From Argyresthia goedartella (lineage: Eukaryota; Arthropoda; Insecta; Lepidoptera; Argyresthiidae), in assembly GCA_949825045.1 (NCBI GenBank), contig OX463813.1:28378001-28442000 (forward strand): 64,000 bases of DNA. Reading direction: 5' to 3'. The translations under genes and the position numbers were made by a program. The notes beneath the pieces are model-generated. The model did no database searches, had not been told where the DNA came from, and worked only from the letters and a program-made list of their open reading frames with translations. Shown in pieces: positions 1 through 12,788 of the stretch (the stretch's first letter is position 1; every line of letters begins with the position of its first letter).

Positions 1-576
1 AAACTATGAAAGGTGATGTAAGCTCGGATATAGAGATTAGTAAAGTGACTAGGAGGATCTTGATTTCAAAATAAAAGTAATCATAGAAAAAAGTATATTT
101 GATAAAAGTAAGGTAAGGTTTCCTAAAGTTAAGTTTAGGTAATAAGCTGGACTCAAAGAACCGACATTTACACCTACCAAAATCCTGTGAAATAAGACAT
201 CGATTTATAATACTAAAGAACGTCGCTACAAAGTTACGTCAGTCGGATGATAGATTTTCCTTACGGGGATTTATCGAAAACAATATTTATAAGTTTAACA
301 ATTTGCAGCCAATAATAATTGGAAATTATATTACTTAGTTATGATAAGTCACTTCTTGTGTTTTTGTATTGTGCCTCTCGCATGATTTACAGTAGTAAAA
401 ACAACGCAGGACACCAATTTATTCTGTCATACGTACACGTCTATCCGATATCACAGTCTGCGCGCGACTGAGAGTCTGAGAGAGGTTCGTGCTCACTACC
501 AGTATGGGCACCATCTAAACGGCGACACTTTTGAGTACCTGGTGACGGGCCCCCTATATTTAAGTCTGTGGATATA
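1..576. other. Intergenic DNA left of the BEL element, nothing recognised
   Basis: AT-rich sequence with no supported gene or repeat. The last five bases, ATATA at 572-576, are the left target-site duplication of the adjacent LTR element; the right copy is 8834-8838. Confidence 0.5.
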
Positions 577-1118
577 TGTTCGATTCCAAATCGATATTCG
601 ATCGATGGTTTCTGAACGGTCATTTTTGGTTGACGTTAGCTGTCAATCAGGCAGTTTTGACAACTGACAGACGAAAGCCCTCGCAATGTAAACGCGTTTT
701 GGTTAGGGGTTGAAATTAAATCGCAGGGCATCTGGAATGTATTCGGGATTCCCTCAGGATTGTTAATATAGCTGAGTGTGTTGTTGTCTCTCGAACCAGA
801 TAAAGTTCGGATTTTCGTGCCCGATTTGTATTTACCACGTAGAACATAACCTTTGTTGGAACACTGTGCTCATTGAAGCTGGCCCGCCAGTCATACCTGG
901 TTGGCTGAAGAACCTGTCTACCAAGAAGAGCCTAGGGTACACCCGGGCCTTGCAGAGAGACAGTTGACGGGACCGAAGCACAGACCAGGTTAGATCTACC
1001 CCACATAACTTCAGCTCGGTGAATCGCCGACGTTCATTACTTCTTGGCACCTGATCGTCACGCTACCTCGTAGCTCATGGGCCCCTACGAGGTCATTAGG
1101 TGCTGAGAAGCCTGAACA
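577..1118 (+). repeat. 5' LTR of the BEL element
   Basis: This is the 542-bp copy of the LTR, TG...CA bounded. It is preceded by ATATA and followed two to three bases later by a tRNA primer-binding site. It should hold the element's promoter and polyadenylation signals; I did not pick out a specific TATA box with confidence. Confidence 0.95.
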
Positions 1119-1121
1119 CTT

Positions 1122-1138
1122 TGGTAGCAGAGCGTGGT
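1122..1138 (+). promoter_or_regulatory. Primer-binding site, initiator-Met tRNA type
   Basis: The 17 bases TGGTAGCAGAGCGTGGT begin three bases after the 5' LTR. The first 11 and last 4 match the complement of a eukaryotic initiator methionine tRNA 3' end, with two mismatches in between. The tRNA sequence used for comparison is from memory. Confidence 0.7.
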
Positions 1139-1657
1139 TTCCTGAGATTTGCAGCCGTCAAGGGCTCCAGGAAGGCACGATTTGGGACTATCAATCTGTA
1201 GGTATAGGCGGTTATTAGGTAACTGGTTGTTCCTATATCCACATAGATTGGTAGTATTGTAAGCTATAAGTCTATTGCTGGTAGTAGACAGACAGATATT
1301 GAATTGAAATTTGCATTGAATTACCAGTTAGTCAATCTATTAGTGGTCTAGTAATGCTATTGAATAAATGTTTTGGTTAACATAGGTAGTTACATCTATT
1401 GAAAGCAGGCTATTACATTGTTTTCAGTTATAGCAATTTATAACTTGAACTAATATTGACTATATGTGTGTGTTATAATGATAAAGGGAAACTAAATTGT
1501 ATTTACAGAATGTATATAGATATAAAACTCGGTTCCTATTGTTTAAGGAAAACAACATTGTTTAAGTTGTGGTTTAGGGTTCCCTCGTTTGGGTTGTAGA
1601 CTGGAGGGTCCAATAAAATTGAGTTACTGCAAATTGTGAGTAAGTATCGTTCCGATC

Positions 1658-3373
1658 ATGTCGTTATCTGAAATCCAGAAGGGTGTTTCTAAGGAACTCA
1701 GATGGTTTTCCTCCGCACACGGTCTGATAGACCGTTTAGATAGGCATGATGTGGTATTGGAGCGGTCTATGGACGTTAAGGAACGTTACAATAGGGTGCT
1801 AGAATTGTCCGCGCAGGCGGAATCAGTTGATGGTTGTGCACCTGACAGGCTGTCACGGTTGATAGGGGATGTCGACCAATGTATGGAGATGGCAGCTGCT
1901 ATCACGCAGAAGGCTGCGGACATACGTAGACAGCGTGAGTCCAGCCATGATGGTGACATTGAAGCACCTCTGCCGCATCAGGGATCGGGGTCCAGGTTAC
2001 CTGCCATAACTATGCCTACTTTTGACGGCGTGTCCGGTGAATGGATGAGCTTCATCAATCTGTTCGACAGTTTGGTGCACATGCGATCGGACATTACCAA
2101 GTCTGTCAAGATGGCTCAGCTGGTGGCAGCATTGAGGGGTGAGCCTAGGGAGCTGGTCGCTCATTTGACAGTTACGGAGGGTAACTAAGAAACGGCCAGG
2201 CAATTGTTGGTCAGACGTTACCACAACAAACGGAGGTTGGCCGATGCCCAACTGAACCGTTTGTTTAGTATCCCGGTTGTGAACAAGGTCGGGGCCATAC
2301 AGACGGAGGTTTTGAACCCATTGTTGTCCATCACCAAGGCTCTAGAGAATCTTGGACTTCCGGTTGGTGAATGGTCGTACCTACTGTTGTACATTGTACT
2401 TTCCCGCCTACCCGCTGACGTGCAGACTCGTTTCGAACAGTCTCACGGGAGGTCGGCCGAGGACCTGCCCGCCTTCTCCGACTTGGTCAGATTTTTGGAA
2501 GAGGAGGCTCGACGGGCAGAGAATTTGGGGTTGACGGTCACTCATCCTTCAGAGCCACAGAGAGCTGCCGGGAGCGCTGTGAGTAGGGGCCCTCCGACGA
2601 GGAAGGACCGCACCAACCGGCAGTCGTATGGGACTGTGAGTGAATTGAACCCACATGGTGAGACCTGCCCATGTTGTAGGCAGATTGGCCATGCTGTGGC
2701 CAATTGCAATAAGTTCGGGGAACTTAGGGTTCAGGGACGGCGCCGGATGGCCAAGCAGCGGAGCTGGTGTTTCCTGTGCCTCGGGCCACACATGGCTAGG
2801 GACTGCACGCGCACACAAATGTGCGGATATTGTGATGGGCCCCACAACAATCTGTTGTGCATGAACCGGTCCGGCCAACAGCCACCACAGGCCCGTACCC
2901 AGGGTAACACGGCATGGGGCCCTGAGAATTCGTTTGCGACTCGGAGCGCAACTCAGGGGCCAACGTCCCCACGTACACAGGGCAGTACTAGGGTGCAGGG
3001 CCGCACTCAGGATCATTACATGGGGGGCCCTGAGTTTTCGGTTGCGACTCAGCATCCGACTCAGCGGGACATTGGGTGTGTTGAGCAGGCCGTAACGGGC
3101 GGGTGGCATTGGACACCTTCGAGCTATGCGGGTGCGGTTCGGACGCCGCCTCAGTTGTCGCCCCGCTCGTCGCCTCGTCCTCGTCGGTCACATGTGATGT
3201 CCCCCCCGCTCATGGAGCGGCCACGGTTGAATTCACGCCCACCCCCCTTTACGGGGAATCGTAGGGTGGCAATGGAACCGGCGCGTGGGCCATTTGTACA
3301 ATGGGACCCTCTGGCGTATAGCTGCCTACCTGATCGGTTACAGGCAGAGTGGGGCCCCGGGGGCCCTCGCTAG
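1658..3373 (+). pseudogene. gag: BEL/Pao gag with one internal stop
   Basis: Gag would form the virus-like particle and bind the element RNA. The frame opens at ATG 1658 and is cut by a TAA at 2186-2188. The same frame resumes directly and runs to a TAG at 3371-3373. The N-terminal half has the insect BEL gag pattern, with a region rich in charged helices and the motif PTFDGVSGEW near residue 125. The C-terminal half carries CCHC-like zinc knuckles starting CPCCRQIGHAVANC and CFLCLGPHMARDC, with a third cysteine cluster CGYC after them. A long proline/arginine-rich tail follows. The stop at 2186 is a plain nonsense change by its context. Confidence 0.9.
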
Positions 3374-6300
3374 GAATTTGCGGCCCAACCATTTGTTGCC
3401 CCCCAACCGGAGACGGTGGTGTTACCGATCGCCTCTGTGCTTGTTTGGGATTTGGCGGGCAACCCAACATACGTTCGCGCCCTATTAGATTCTGGAGCTC
3501 AGGGCTGCATTGTATCGAATGATTTAGCAAAATGGTTGGGTCTCAAGGTAAATAGGCACAATAAATCAATACGGGGCGTGTGGAATGTTACGGTTACGAA
3601 TGTAGTTGGTCAATCGGTGATCACGTTCTCTCCACGTTATGACATTTTGACAAAAACATCCATGCAAGCTTTAGTAATGACGCATGTCATGGGCAGACAC
3701 CCCTTGGTAAAGTTGAATCCGGCCGTTCGATTCCTGACATCAGGACTCAAGTTAGCGCATCCCGATTTTGACACTCCAGCCCCGGTCGACCTGCTACTGG
3801 GAGCAGACGTTCTGGGTAGGTTTCTGTTGTCGGATCGGCGAGTTCTTCAGCCGGACGGGTTGATTGCTGTGGATACTAAGTTTGGTCACGTGATCATGGG
3901 TCCGGCATTGCCAATGGTTAGGTTTGCCCAGTCAGATGGCATACTTATTGGCTCAGCGTTGTCAGACGCTATCCAACGTTTCTGGGAGATAGAGGAACCT
4001 CCCACCGTTCGTCGAGTCGACGCAGACGAAGAAGAATGCGAGTTGTTTTACCAGAATAGTACTGGTCGCCTTCGTTCTGGTCGTTTTGTAACTCGACTGC
4101 CTTTCAGGGCCGATCGACCGCCACTAGGAGAATCTAGGAAGATGGCTGAGACGAGATTGATGTCGATGGAGCGTAGGATGTCAAGGGACGCCGTATTTAA
4201 ACAAAAATACGTCGATTTCATGAGGGAGTATGAGTCGTTAGGACACATGTCGGTATCGGGTGTGGACTGGAGATCTGAGGATCATTGTTTCCTTCTACAC
4301 CATGCTGTCCTGCGAACCCCTACCGGCAAGATTCGAGTTGTTTTTGATGGGTCAGCACCTACCTCGAACGGGATGTCCCTTAATCAGTGTCTACATTCGG
4401 GAGCCAAGTTGAGTCGTGATATTTCGGATATTCTCACGAGCTTTCGGAGACACCAGATTGTATTTGTCGCAGACATTCGGATGATGTTTAGGCAAACGGT
4501 AATTCATCCGGCTGACAGAAGGTATCAGTTGATACTTTGGCGTGAGACCGCGGCCGAGCCAGTCAAGGTCTATGAGTTAAACACGAACACCGTATGGGTT
4601 ACGGTCTAGCCCGTATTTGGCGATGCGTACCCTGCGGGAAATGGCATCGCGTGACCGTGTGAGCTATCCTAGAGCCGCCGCTATCCTGGAGCAAGATTTG
4701 TATGTCGATGACGTCTGCACAGGGGCAGCCAGTGTAGAGGAAGCTCTGGACCGACGTGACGAGCTCATTCAATTGCTGGAACGAGGCGGCTATGAACTAC
4801 GCAAGTGGATTTCCAACTCCCCTGAGTTGATGGCTGGTCTCCCAGATGAGTTTCAACAAGACCCGCACGTTTTTGAGAATCCTGACAACCCTAACATGTT
4901 GTCAGTGCTTGGAATTCAGTACCGGCCCGTCCATGATGAGTTTACCTATCGGGTGGTTTTAGAAACACCGAAGGCCTGGACGAAGCGGTCAGTACTGTCA
5001 ACGATTGCGAGAACGTTCGACCCGAATGGATGGATTTCTCCAGTCACCTTTGCTCTCAAATGATTTATGCAAAGGCTATGGGCGGCTCAGTTGACCTGGG
5101 ACACCCACCTCTCAGGTGATTTGTTGACTGATTGGACGCGAATGTTCACCTCGCTATCGGACATGAATAATGTATCGCTGCCGAGGAAATTGGTCCCTGC
5201 TGGGGATTACAGGGCAACCCTTCACGGGTTTTGTGATGCCTCTGAACGAGGGTTTGCAGCAGCGGTTTATTTGCGAACCGTCACCTCCACCGGGGAGGTC
5301 GACGTGCGTTTGGTTTTGGCAAAAAGCAAGGTAGCGCCTATTCGGACAAGGATGACGATTCCAAAACTGGAACTGTCCGGGGCTGCTCTTTTGACCAAAC
5401 TTTTGAATCACACTCTAACAGTGTTGCGTGGGTCAGTGGTTTTGGAGGATACGGTGTACGCGTGGACGGACAGCCAGATTGTTTTGTGCTGGCTGAAGGC
5501 TTCGGTCCATAACTTAGAGGTTTTTGTTGCGAACCGTGTCTCCCAGATTGTGTCGTCTGAGGTCCTACTGAACTGGAGACATGTACCAGGAGAATTGAAC
5601 ACGTCTGATTGTGCATCCAGGGGATGTCGGGCTCCTGAACTCGTTAGACACCATTTGTGGTGGGGACCACCCTGGCTTGCCAAGAGAGAATCGGACTAGC
5701 CCCACAGCCATGTAGTAGTATCTTCGGATCATGGCCCCAGAGCGGCCGTGCATGTTACCCAGAAGGCTGAGGACCCTGACGCCGGGTTTCTGCTGGACCG
5801 GTATAGCTCACTTGACAAGTTGATAAACGTGTCCACTTGGATTAGGAGATTCGCTCGAAATTTTCGTACTCCTCGCGATCAGCGAACGTTGAACCCTATT
5901 CTGACTCCGGCAGAGCGAAACGAGTCGCTGTTGAATTTGATCCGGTTGGTACAGTCCTCGAAGTTTGGGGCAGAATTGGAGATTATACGAAGTGGACGTT
6001 CGAAATTGAAGGGAGCCGTCGCGCGTCTCAACCCCTTTGTTGATTCGACCGGGTTACTTCGGGTAGGAGGAAGATTGCGCAATGCGAATCTGTCGTATTC
6101 GGCTCGTCACCCACTTCTGCTCCCCAAGGGGGGACAGTTAGTTGAATTGCTGGTGACTGATCGTCATATTCACAGTTAATAATTTATTGTTAAACGCTGG
6201 TAAAACCAAGTGTATCAAGTTCTCACTTCCAAATTGCAGGCAAGTTGAGACCAGTTTAGTGTTAGACAACAGCACGTTAGAATTAGTAAATGATACGAAG

Positions 6301-8259
6301 TTTCTTGGAATAAACATTGATAGCAAATTGCAGTGGGGACCCCACATAGATAAATTGGCTGGTAAATTAAGTTCTGCGGCTTACGCTGTTAGGAACATCA
6401 GATAAAGCACGGATGTGGCTACATCTAGGCTAGTATATTTTAGTTACTTTCATAGTGTGATGTCCTATGGTATCTTGTTGTGGGGGAAAGCAGCGGATAT
6501 TCAAACTATTTTTATTTTACAGAAAAGAGCTATTTGAGCTATTTATAATTTAAAACGAACAGACTCCTTAGGAGAGCTTTTTAAAGAAATTGACATACTA
6601 ACAGTAGCTAGTCAATTTATTTTCGAAAATATAATCTATGTACGCAAGAACCTTACAACATTTTCCAAACTTAGCGATAGCTGTAATGTTTACCTAAGAA
6701 ATATTCACAGACTATGTGCGCCCCGTTTTAGACTCGCGAAGGTTAGCAATTCTTTCAAGGGTCAGTGCATTCTCTACTACAATAAGATACCTCTGGAGAT
6801 TTTGAAATTGCCATTTGAGCAATTTAAAAAGCATGTTAAAGCGACTTTGTCGAAAAAGGGATATTACAATGTTCAAGATTACTTAAATGACAGGACTGTA
6901 TGGGATTAATCTGGCTCAACACAGACCTTGCTGTTAATAATTTTGTAATTATTTATTCCAGTTTATTTAATAAAAATAAATCATAATTGTATTAGTTAAG
7001 CACAACCTATTTTTAAAAGAGATCTAAAAATCAATCTGTGGGAGTTTCTACGCCCTTCTTCTCCCACAGTGGTCCAATGTAGAGAAAAGGCAAAAAATGA
7101 CGTTTGCTAAGAATATGTAAATATCTACAGTAATAAAGTACTTTTGAGTTTGAGTTTGAGTATTAAAAACGCGCATGCCGGCTGTAACGCGTTGTTGGCC
7201 ACGCTCCAGCGGGAGTTTTGGATCTTATCTGCCCGCCGTGTCATACGGAACATCGTGTTTCGGTGCATGCCTTGTTATCGACTTAAGGCTGCCACGATGC
7301 AACCTCTCATGGGGGACTTGCCCCCTGATCGTGTGAATGAGGTCAGACCGTTTTCAGGTGTTGGTACGGATTTTGCAGGACCGTTTATGGTGAAGAGTTC
7401 ACGATTGCGTACCGCTAAGCAATACAAGGCGTACCTATGTGTGTTTGTTTGTTTATCCACCAAGGCGGTACATCTCGAGCTCGTTGCTGATCTCTCGACA
7501 GAGGCTTTCATTGCTTGTTTGGATAGGTTTGTTTCTCGAAGGGGACTTCCAACTTTGATCCGCTCTGATAACGGCACTAACTACATAGGTGCGGAACGAT
7601 ACTTACGAGAGATAGTCAACTTTTTGAATGTAAATAAAGTGGATATTGGAACGGCCCTCTCCCGTCGGGGTATACAGTGGACCTTCAGCCCACCGATTTG
7701 CCCCCACTGGGGTGGGATTTTTGAGGCCGTAGTTAAGTCAGCTAAGACGCACTTAGGGCGTATAGTAGGTCAGACCGCGCTGACTTTTGAGGAGCTCGCG
7801 ACATTGTTTTGTAAGATCGAGGCCGTTCTCAATTCGCGACCGTTGTGTCCGCTCAGCTCGGATCCTAATGACCTGGAGGCTCTGACCCCAGGCCATTTCT
7901 TGATAGGACAGCCACTTAACGCGTTGCCCGAGCACCCCTTCGAGGGAGTGAAATTGTATCGGTTGTCAAGGTATCAGATGTTGCAGCAGTTTACTCAGAA
8001 TTTCTGGAAGCGTTGGTCGCTCGAGTATCTGCATATCTTACAACAGCGCCTTAAGTGGACTGACAAAACTAGTCCCCCTAGTGTTAGTGACCTCGTTCTG
8101 GTTAAGGATGCTAACCTACCGCCACTACGTTGGCGCAGGGGGCGCATTGTTTACTTGTTCCCTGGCAAGGACGGGACCCCCCGGTCTGCAGAGGTTCTAG
8201 TAGGAGGCTCGGTTCTAAAACGAGCGGTAGCAACGTTGTCTCGGCTGCCCGTAGATTAG
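3374..8259 (+). pseudogene. pol: BEL/Pao pol (protease, RT, RNase H, integrase), multiply broken
   Basis: The frame continues past the gag TAG. An aspartic protease is marked by LLDSGAQG at about 3484-3507. Reverse transcriptase follows: VVFDGSAP near 4340, FVADIRMMF near 4468, and the catalytic YVDDV near 4700. RNase H has FCDASERG (about 5230) and WTDSQIVL (about 5464). Integrase lies at 7168-8259 with CMPCYRL (zinc finger end), VGTDFAGPF, RSDNGTNY and the terminal SH3-like region ending at TAG 8257. Breaks: a one-base frameshift near 4590, TGA 5061-5063, TAG 5697-5699, and a LINE inserted between 6173 and 7161. Several independent lesions make it inactive. Confidence 0.9.
6174..7160 (+). 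mobile_element. 5'-truncated Jockey/CR1-like LINE inserted in BEL pol
   Basis: A 987-bp 3' end of a LINE interrupts the integrase region. It encodes the end of reverse transcriptase: FLGINIDSKLQWGPH, SYFHSVMSYGILLWG and the C-terminal stretch ending near TAA 6907. A 3' UTR with an inverted pair (ctcccacag) follows, then a GAGTTT microsatellite tail. It is flanked by tattcac (6167-6173) and tattaaa (7161-7167), a 7-bp target duplication with two later substitutions. In-frame stops at about 6403 and 6536 show decay. The same 3' UTR recurs antisense at 12140, 17298, 19525 and 28304. Confidence 0.9.
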
Positions 8260-8260
8260 G

Positions 8261-8280
8261 GGACAGGTGGGTGCCTGTCC
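8261..8280 (+). other. Small stem-loop just after the pol stop
   Basis: GGACAGG and CCTGTCC form a 7-bp stem with a 6-base loop, two bases after the TAG that ends pol and before a G-rich stretch next to the 3' LTR. The G-rich stretch may serve as the polypurine tract; the role of the hairpin is not known. Confidence 0.4.
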
Positions 8281-8291
8281 GGGCGGGTGAT

Positions 8292-8833
8292 TGTTAGATT
8301 CCAAATCGATATTCGATCGATGGTTTCTAAACGGTCATTTTTGTTTGACGTTAGCTGTCAATCAGGCAGTTTTGACAACTGACAGACGAAAGCCCTCGCA
8401 ATGTAAACGCGTTTTGGTTAGAGGTTGAAATTAAATCGCAGGGCATCTGGAATGTATTCGGGATTCCCTCAGGATTGTTAATATAGCTGAGTGTGTTGTT
8501 GTCTCTCGAACCAGATAAAGTTCGGATTTTCGTGCCCGATTTGTATTTACCACGTAGAACATAACCTGTGTTGGAACACTGTGCTCATTGAAGCTGGCCC
8601 GCCAGTCATACCTGGTTGGCTGAAGAACCTGTCTACCAAGAAGAGCCTAGGGTGCACCCGGGCCTTGCAGAGAGACAGTTGACGGGACCGAAGCACAGAC
8701 CAGGTTAGATCTACCCCACATAACTTCAGCTCGGTGAATCGCCGACGTTCATTACTTCTTGGCACCTGATCGTCACGCTACCTCGTAGCTCATGGGCCCC
8801 CACGAGGTCATTAGGTGCTGAGAAGCCTGAACA
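8292..8833 (+). repeat. 3' LTR of the BEL element
   Basis: The copy is 542 bp and collinear with 577-1118, with seven single-base differences by eye and no indels. It is followed by ATATA (8834-8838), matching the left flank. Confidence 0.95.
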
Positions 8834-8838
8834 ATATA

Positions 8839-10733
8839 TGTACATACACTTTATTTATTTTAGGATTCACCTTGATGAAAATTCGCAAGATGCATGTTTC
8901 ATTCTTGGTGTATTGAGCACCATATTGGATTGTACTATTACACTAAGCTATCTCATACTGATTGTGATTTCATAAAGCAGTTGTAACTTCGATGTATCAC
9001 CGCCAGATCAACCCAGAAAACCCAAAAAAAACATGTACAACATGATCAAGGAATTGAGTATAGTATAAATTGTCGTGTAGTTCTTATTCATCCTGATGAC
9101 TACCTAGCACAGGACATACCTACACCATTGAATTATGTTGTTTCCTAACTATAAAAGTTATTTAAAAGGCTACATTCATTTAAACATTCGTAATTATTCA
9201 TATCAAATCAAATTGAATATTTGCTACCAAATATAAATACATATGAACTTAACTTCACACCGACCCATCTCTTACCGGCAAGACATTTTGCCGTTATGCT
9301 TTGAATTTTATGACCATGGCATGAGGTTGAAATTCGCGATGCATCAAAAAGAATTAGGTCGGTGAGAGCTTAAATAAACAATAAACAATTCACCATCTAG
9401 GAGTTGGTGTGCAAATGTAGTGCAACAATATTGTTGTGTTGGGTATGAAACAACAAAAGTATTGCCACCTTCTTAAACAATAAGACAAGATCTAACCGTA
9501 CCCACGTCTTACATAGATAATGAATGACGGAGGGTTGTGTCCTGCAGTCAGCAGCAAGCTGCGAGACAGAAACATTAGTGCAACTAACTGTCCTATACGT
9601 AGACAGCCTAGGCTTTGAGGTAATGGGTAGTGCAGGTTTACGCAGATAAACAGACGGCGTATTGTCTGACACTAGACAGGGGTGCATGTCATTTTCGAAA
9701 CTCAGAGTATTTGTTTATCGTATTAAAGTTATATTATGAATTTATTCTAAAGTGAAAGTTGTTTAGAATAATGCCCTCTCCATATGACTTCAAATCTCTG
9801 AAACATCCTTCTGTATTATGACTACAGGCCCTGTGGGCAGAATACCTCGCTAACAGAGGGGACTGTGAACCAATTTATAGGTATGTATTTCAGATTCAAT
9901 CAAAATCAAGTAGTAATGTAGCGGCACCAATAACTTTGTAAACTACATTTTGCGATTTAAAATACAATCTATTGACTTTTTACGAAAAAAGTTACAGTCT
10001 ATTTCACTCACTCTCAAGGTCTGTATAGATCCTCTTTACTAATCCGTCTACTACTTCGAGGAGACCAAACTTGGTATGTTTTGAAAATATTTCTTGGATT
10101 TTTAGAAAACAGGCGTCCGAAAGGTTATGATGTTGTATACTTTTAGCATCGGCTCATGAAGCTCTTTAATTTGATACCCCATACGATAGGATTCAGAAAA
10201 AAAAAACATACAAAAAATTAATGACGTCATTGGGGGGAGTCCCCAAGAGGAAAATCGAGAAAAGCTCTTGACAAAAAAAAACTTTTGTTGCATGTGTGCC
10301 AAGTTTTGTGAGAATCGCTTGAAAACTTTGGCCCCTAGACCGGAACTGACAGACACACATAGAGACAGACGAAATCAAAATCGGCCTCCTATTTTGTCGA
10401 AATGGAGCCCTTCGCTCGCTTCGCTCGCTCTGTCAAATAGGATGAACAAAACAATGTAAGGGAAAACCGCGAGGTGGCGATAAAGCAGAAGATTGTTGTA
10501 TCTGTAGCTGGATTCCTCGATTAGTATTATACAAAAAATCTCGCCACTCCTGCTAACAAGACAATCCAACGGCGCCCACTGGGAAGTGACCGTCTCCCAT
10601 GATACAAGTTGTCCTTCTTTGGGAGGCAGGCACCTTTTATATGTAAACCACGTTATTTTTAACAATAAATTATTATTATTATTATTATTCCGTATCTATT
10701 GGCTAATCCCCATTCATTTTTAATTCATTCAAA
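8839..10733. other. Non-coding DNA with degenerate repeat pieces
   Basis: No gene is supported. About 9928-9975 matches the dispersed repeat seen at 29292-29340 (core gcaccaataactttgtaaa). About 10020-10470 has the look of another dispersed element, with a short direct repeat gcttcgctcgct. An ATT microsatellite lies at about 10665-10690, possibly the tail of a retroposon that runs through 10470-10690. Confidence 0.4.
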
Positions 10734-12139
10734 TCACAGTCGCTTTAAGCGACAGCTACTATGAAATAATCGCTTCTAATTGGTCAAATTTCAATTTTGA
10801 AGTTGCCGAACATGGAAAGCGATAGATGATGTAAGACATTCAGAATCATGCAACCGCATTGAATATGGTAATTGATGACATTATATTTCCTCGATAGCTC
10901 AGGTGGATTGTCTTGAAGCAGGAGTGGCGGAGTCAAATCTTGTTGATGTTTTAATGTAATTTACGCTGAATTTGTTGCAATTTTTTTCGCTTCATATTTT
11001 TGCGGGTTGACGGTGAAATGCCATAGACACTACACTTGCAAGTTGCTTCTATTCCAAGCTCAACAAGGATTCCCTTTGTCAATAACTCATGTTCTGTCCC
11101 CAGACATGCATGTCACTTCTTCTATTATAGGTAAGAAAAATTACTATATGTATGTTTCCCTACTCTTCTCCTAATTACTTGTCTCCTGATACTCCATGTA
11201 GTACTGAGCAGTAAATAGTGCGCATCGGGCTGTGTAAAGAGGTAACGCATCAACGCTCTAAAGTTTTGAGTTTTTGAGTGACAGACAACATTCTTTACCA
11301 ACCGACCGGTAATTCTAGAATTTTTTCTTTTGTGAAGTCATAGTTGAAAGCCTCCTGATAGTTTTCTTCTATCTTATCCGATTATGACCTTTCAATATTT
11401 GGCAAATAATTTTATGAACTCCTGAATTTTTCGACTTCCATACTACTCTCATTTTCGTCTTTTTTCTGAAGATACCTAACCTAACGAATTAATAACTCAG
11501 CATCTAATTTGATAAAAACAGTATCAAATTGAAAATTATACTTATCATCAATCATAATTCATTAACTTAAATTTAAAATTGTATCCTTTTTTGTAATTAA
11601 AAAAAATATATATTACAGTCGACGTTGGGTTTATTATTTCCCTTCTTTGTAACTACAAGGTGACATTTAATTAGCTGACCATATTTTGGGGGATGGTAGT
11701 ACCATTATGAGCAATTTTCTCCAAAAAACCTATGGTCGTAAACGGTAAAAAAATCCCTCAGTCCATTGACCCAATCAGCTGATTACAAGTTACCCACAAC
11801 ATTTTTTCTTAGCGACCATATGTTTCTTGGGAAAAGTTGTTCATAATGATGGTTATTACTTATTATCATTCCCTAAAATATGGTCGGCTGATTTAATGTC
11901 ACCCTGTATATGTATAACGGCTTGGAACTGTCAATTACCTGCCACGAAATAAAACACAACTCTAAATTTGTATAGCTACCTATACCTATAGTTACGGTAC
12001 TCGGTTACGGCTCATAGAGTACTTAGTAACTGAGTATTGTTAAGTTGAATTCCGAAATTCTGAATCCCTTCAGACCCTAAAGGGATCCAACCTTGAGGTC
12101 CGAACCCGTCGTCTGTTGTAATAAATCATAAAGGAATTA

Positions 12140-12545
12140 TCAATTAATCAATCAAATGTCTTTATTACAGTAGATATTTACATATACTTAGCAATCCTCA
12201 TTTTTTGCCACTTCTCTACATTGGATCACTTTAGGAGAAGAAGGGCGTAGAATCCCCAACAGATTGATTTTTAGATCTCTTTTAAAAATTGCATATGCTT
12301 ATGTAATACAAATATTAAAAAATTATTATAATTAATAAGCAGGAATAAATAATTACAAAATAATTAACAGAAAGGTCTGTGTTGAGCCAGATTACACCAT
12401 ACACTACTATCATTTAAGTAAAATTGAACATGGTAATATCCCTTTTTCAAAAAAGTCGGTTTAACATGGTTTTTAAATTGGTCAAAAGGCAATTTCAAGA
12501 TATCGTAATATTACTGAGATGGGAGATCTTTCATCGGGGTAAGAC
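12140..12545 (-). mobile_element. LINE 3' end, antisense
   Basis: This is the reverse complement of the 3' UTR and last coding bases of the LINE found at 6174-7160. It includes the conserved agaagaagggcgtagaa segment and the end of the reverse-transcriptase C-terminus. It is 5'-truncated and non-coding. Confidence 0.8.
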
Positions 12546-12629
12546 AATTAATGTTACGGTAGTACGATTCGCACTTTGCCGGGTTGTAACTTGTAACTGT
12601 TTCGCGATATCTTAAACTATATCCATTTT

Positions 12630-12788
12630 TAAGTGCCTATAGTTCGCGACAGAATGGTTGGCAATCAGGAAGACATAATTAATTATGATTTAAGTTTGTT
12701 GGGGCTTTGCTTGTCGGAGGGCGGCAAACACATTTGTACCATGTCTTCCCTGATTGCCATCCGGACCTGTCGCGAACTATGCCTACTT
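12630..12788. mobile_element. MITE with long terminal inverted repeats
   Basis: The ends share gcctatagttcgcgacag on the left and its near reverse complement on the right (cctgtcgcgaactatgcc). Inner matching arms (caatcaggaagacat at 12662 and its complement at 12741-12758, allowing one extra base) extend the repeats to about 45 bp. The element is about 160 bp and has no coding capacity. Confidence 0.7.

Larger units (their letters stand above)
577..8833 (+). mobile_element. BEL/Pao LTR retrotransposon, defective, with nested LINE
   Basis: Two 542-bp LTRs (577-1118 and 8292-8833) begin TGTT and end AACA. They enclose a primer-binding site, gag and pol in BEL/Pao order (gag, protease, reverse transcriptase, RNase H, integrase). 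The element is flanked by the 5-bp direct repeat ATATA. By eye the LTRs differ at seven positions, which suggests a fairly young insertion. The coding part has several stops, a frameshift and a nested LINE insertion (6174-7160), so this copy cannot make its own proteins. There is no envelope-like gene. A solo LTR of the same family lies at 54093-54597. Confidence 0.95.

Noticed and set aside
832..1050. Open frames on both strands inside the LTRs (also 8491-8765)
   Set aside because: They lie entirely in LTR sequence, repeat in both LTRs, and have no domain; chance frames.
3371..3373. BEL gag TAG as a programmed readthrough stop
   Set aside because: The frame does continue, but the following bases (GAATTT) do not fit a known readthrough context and the element has other stops, so a simple nonsense change is more likely.
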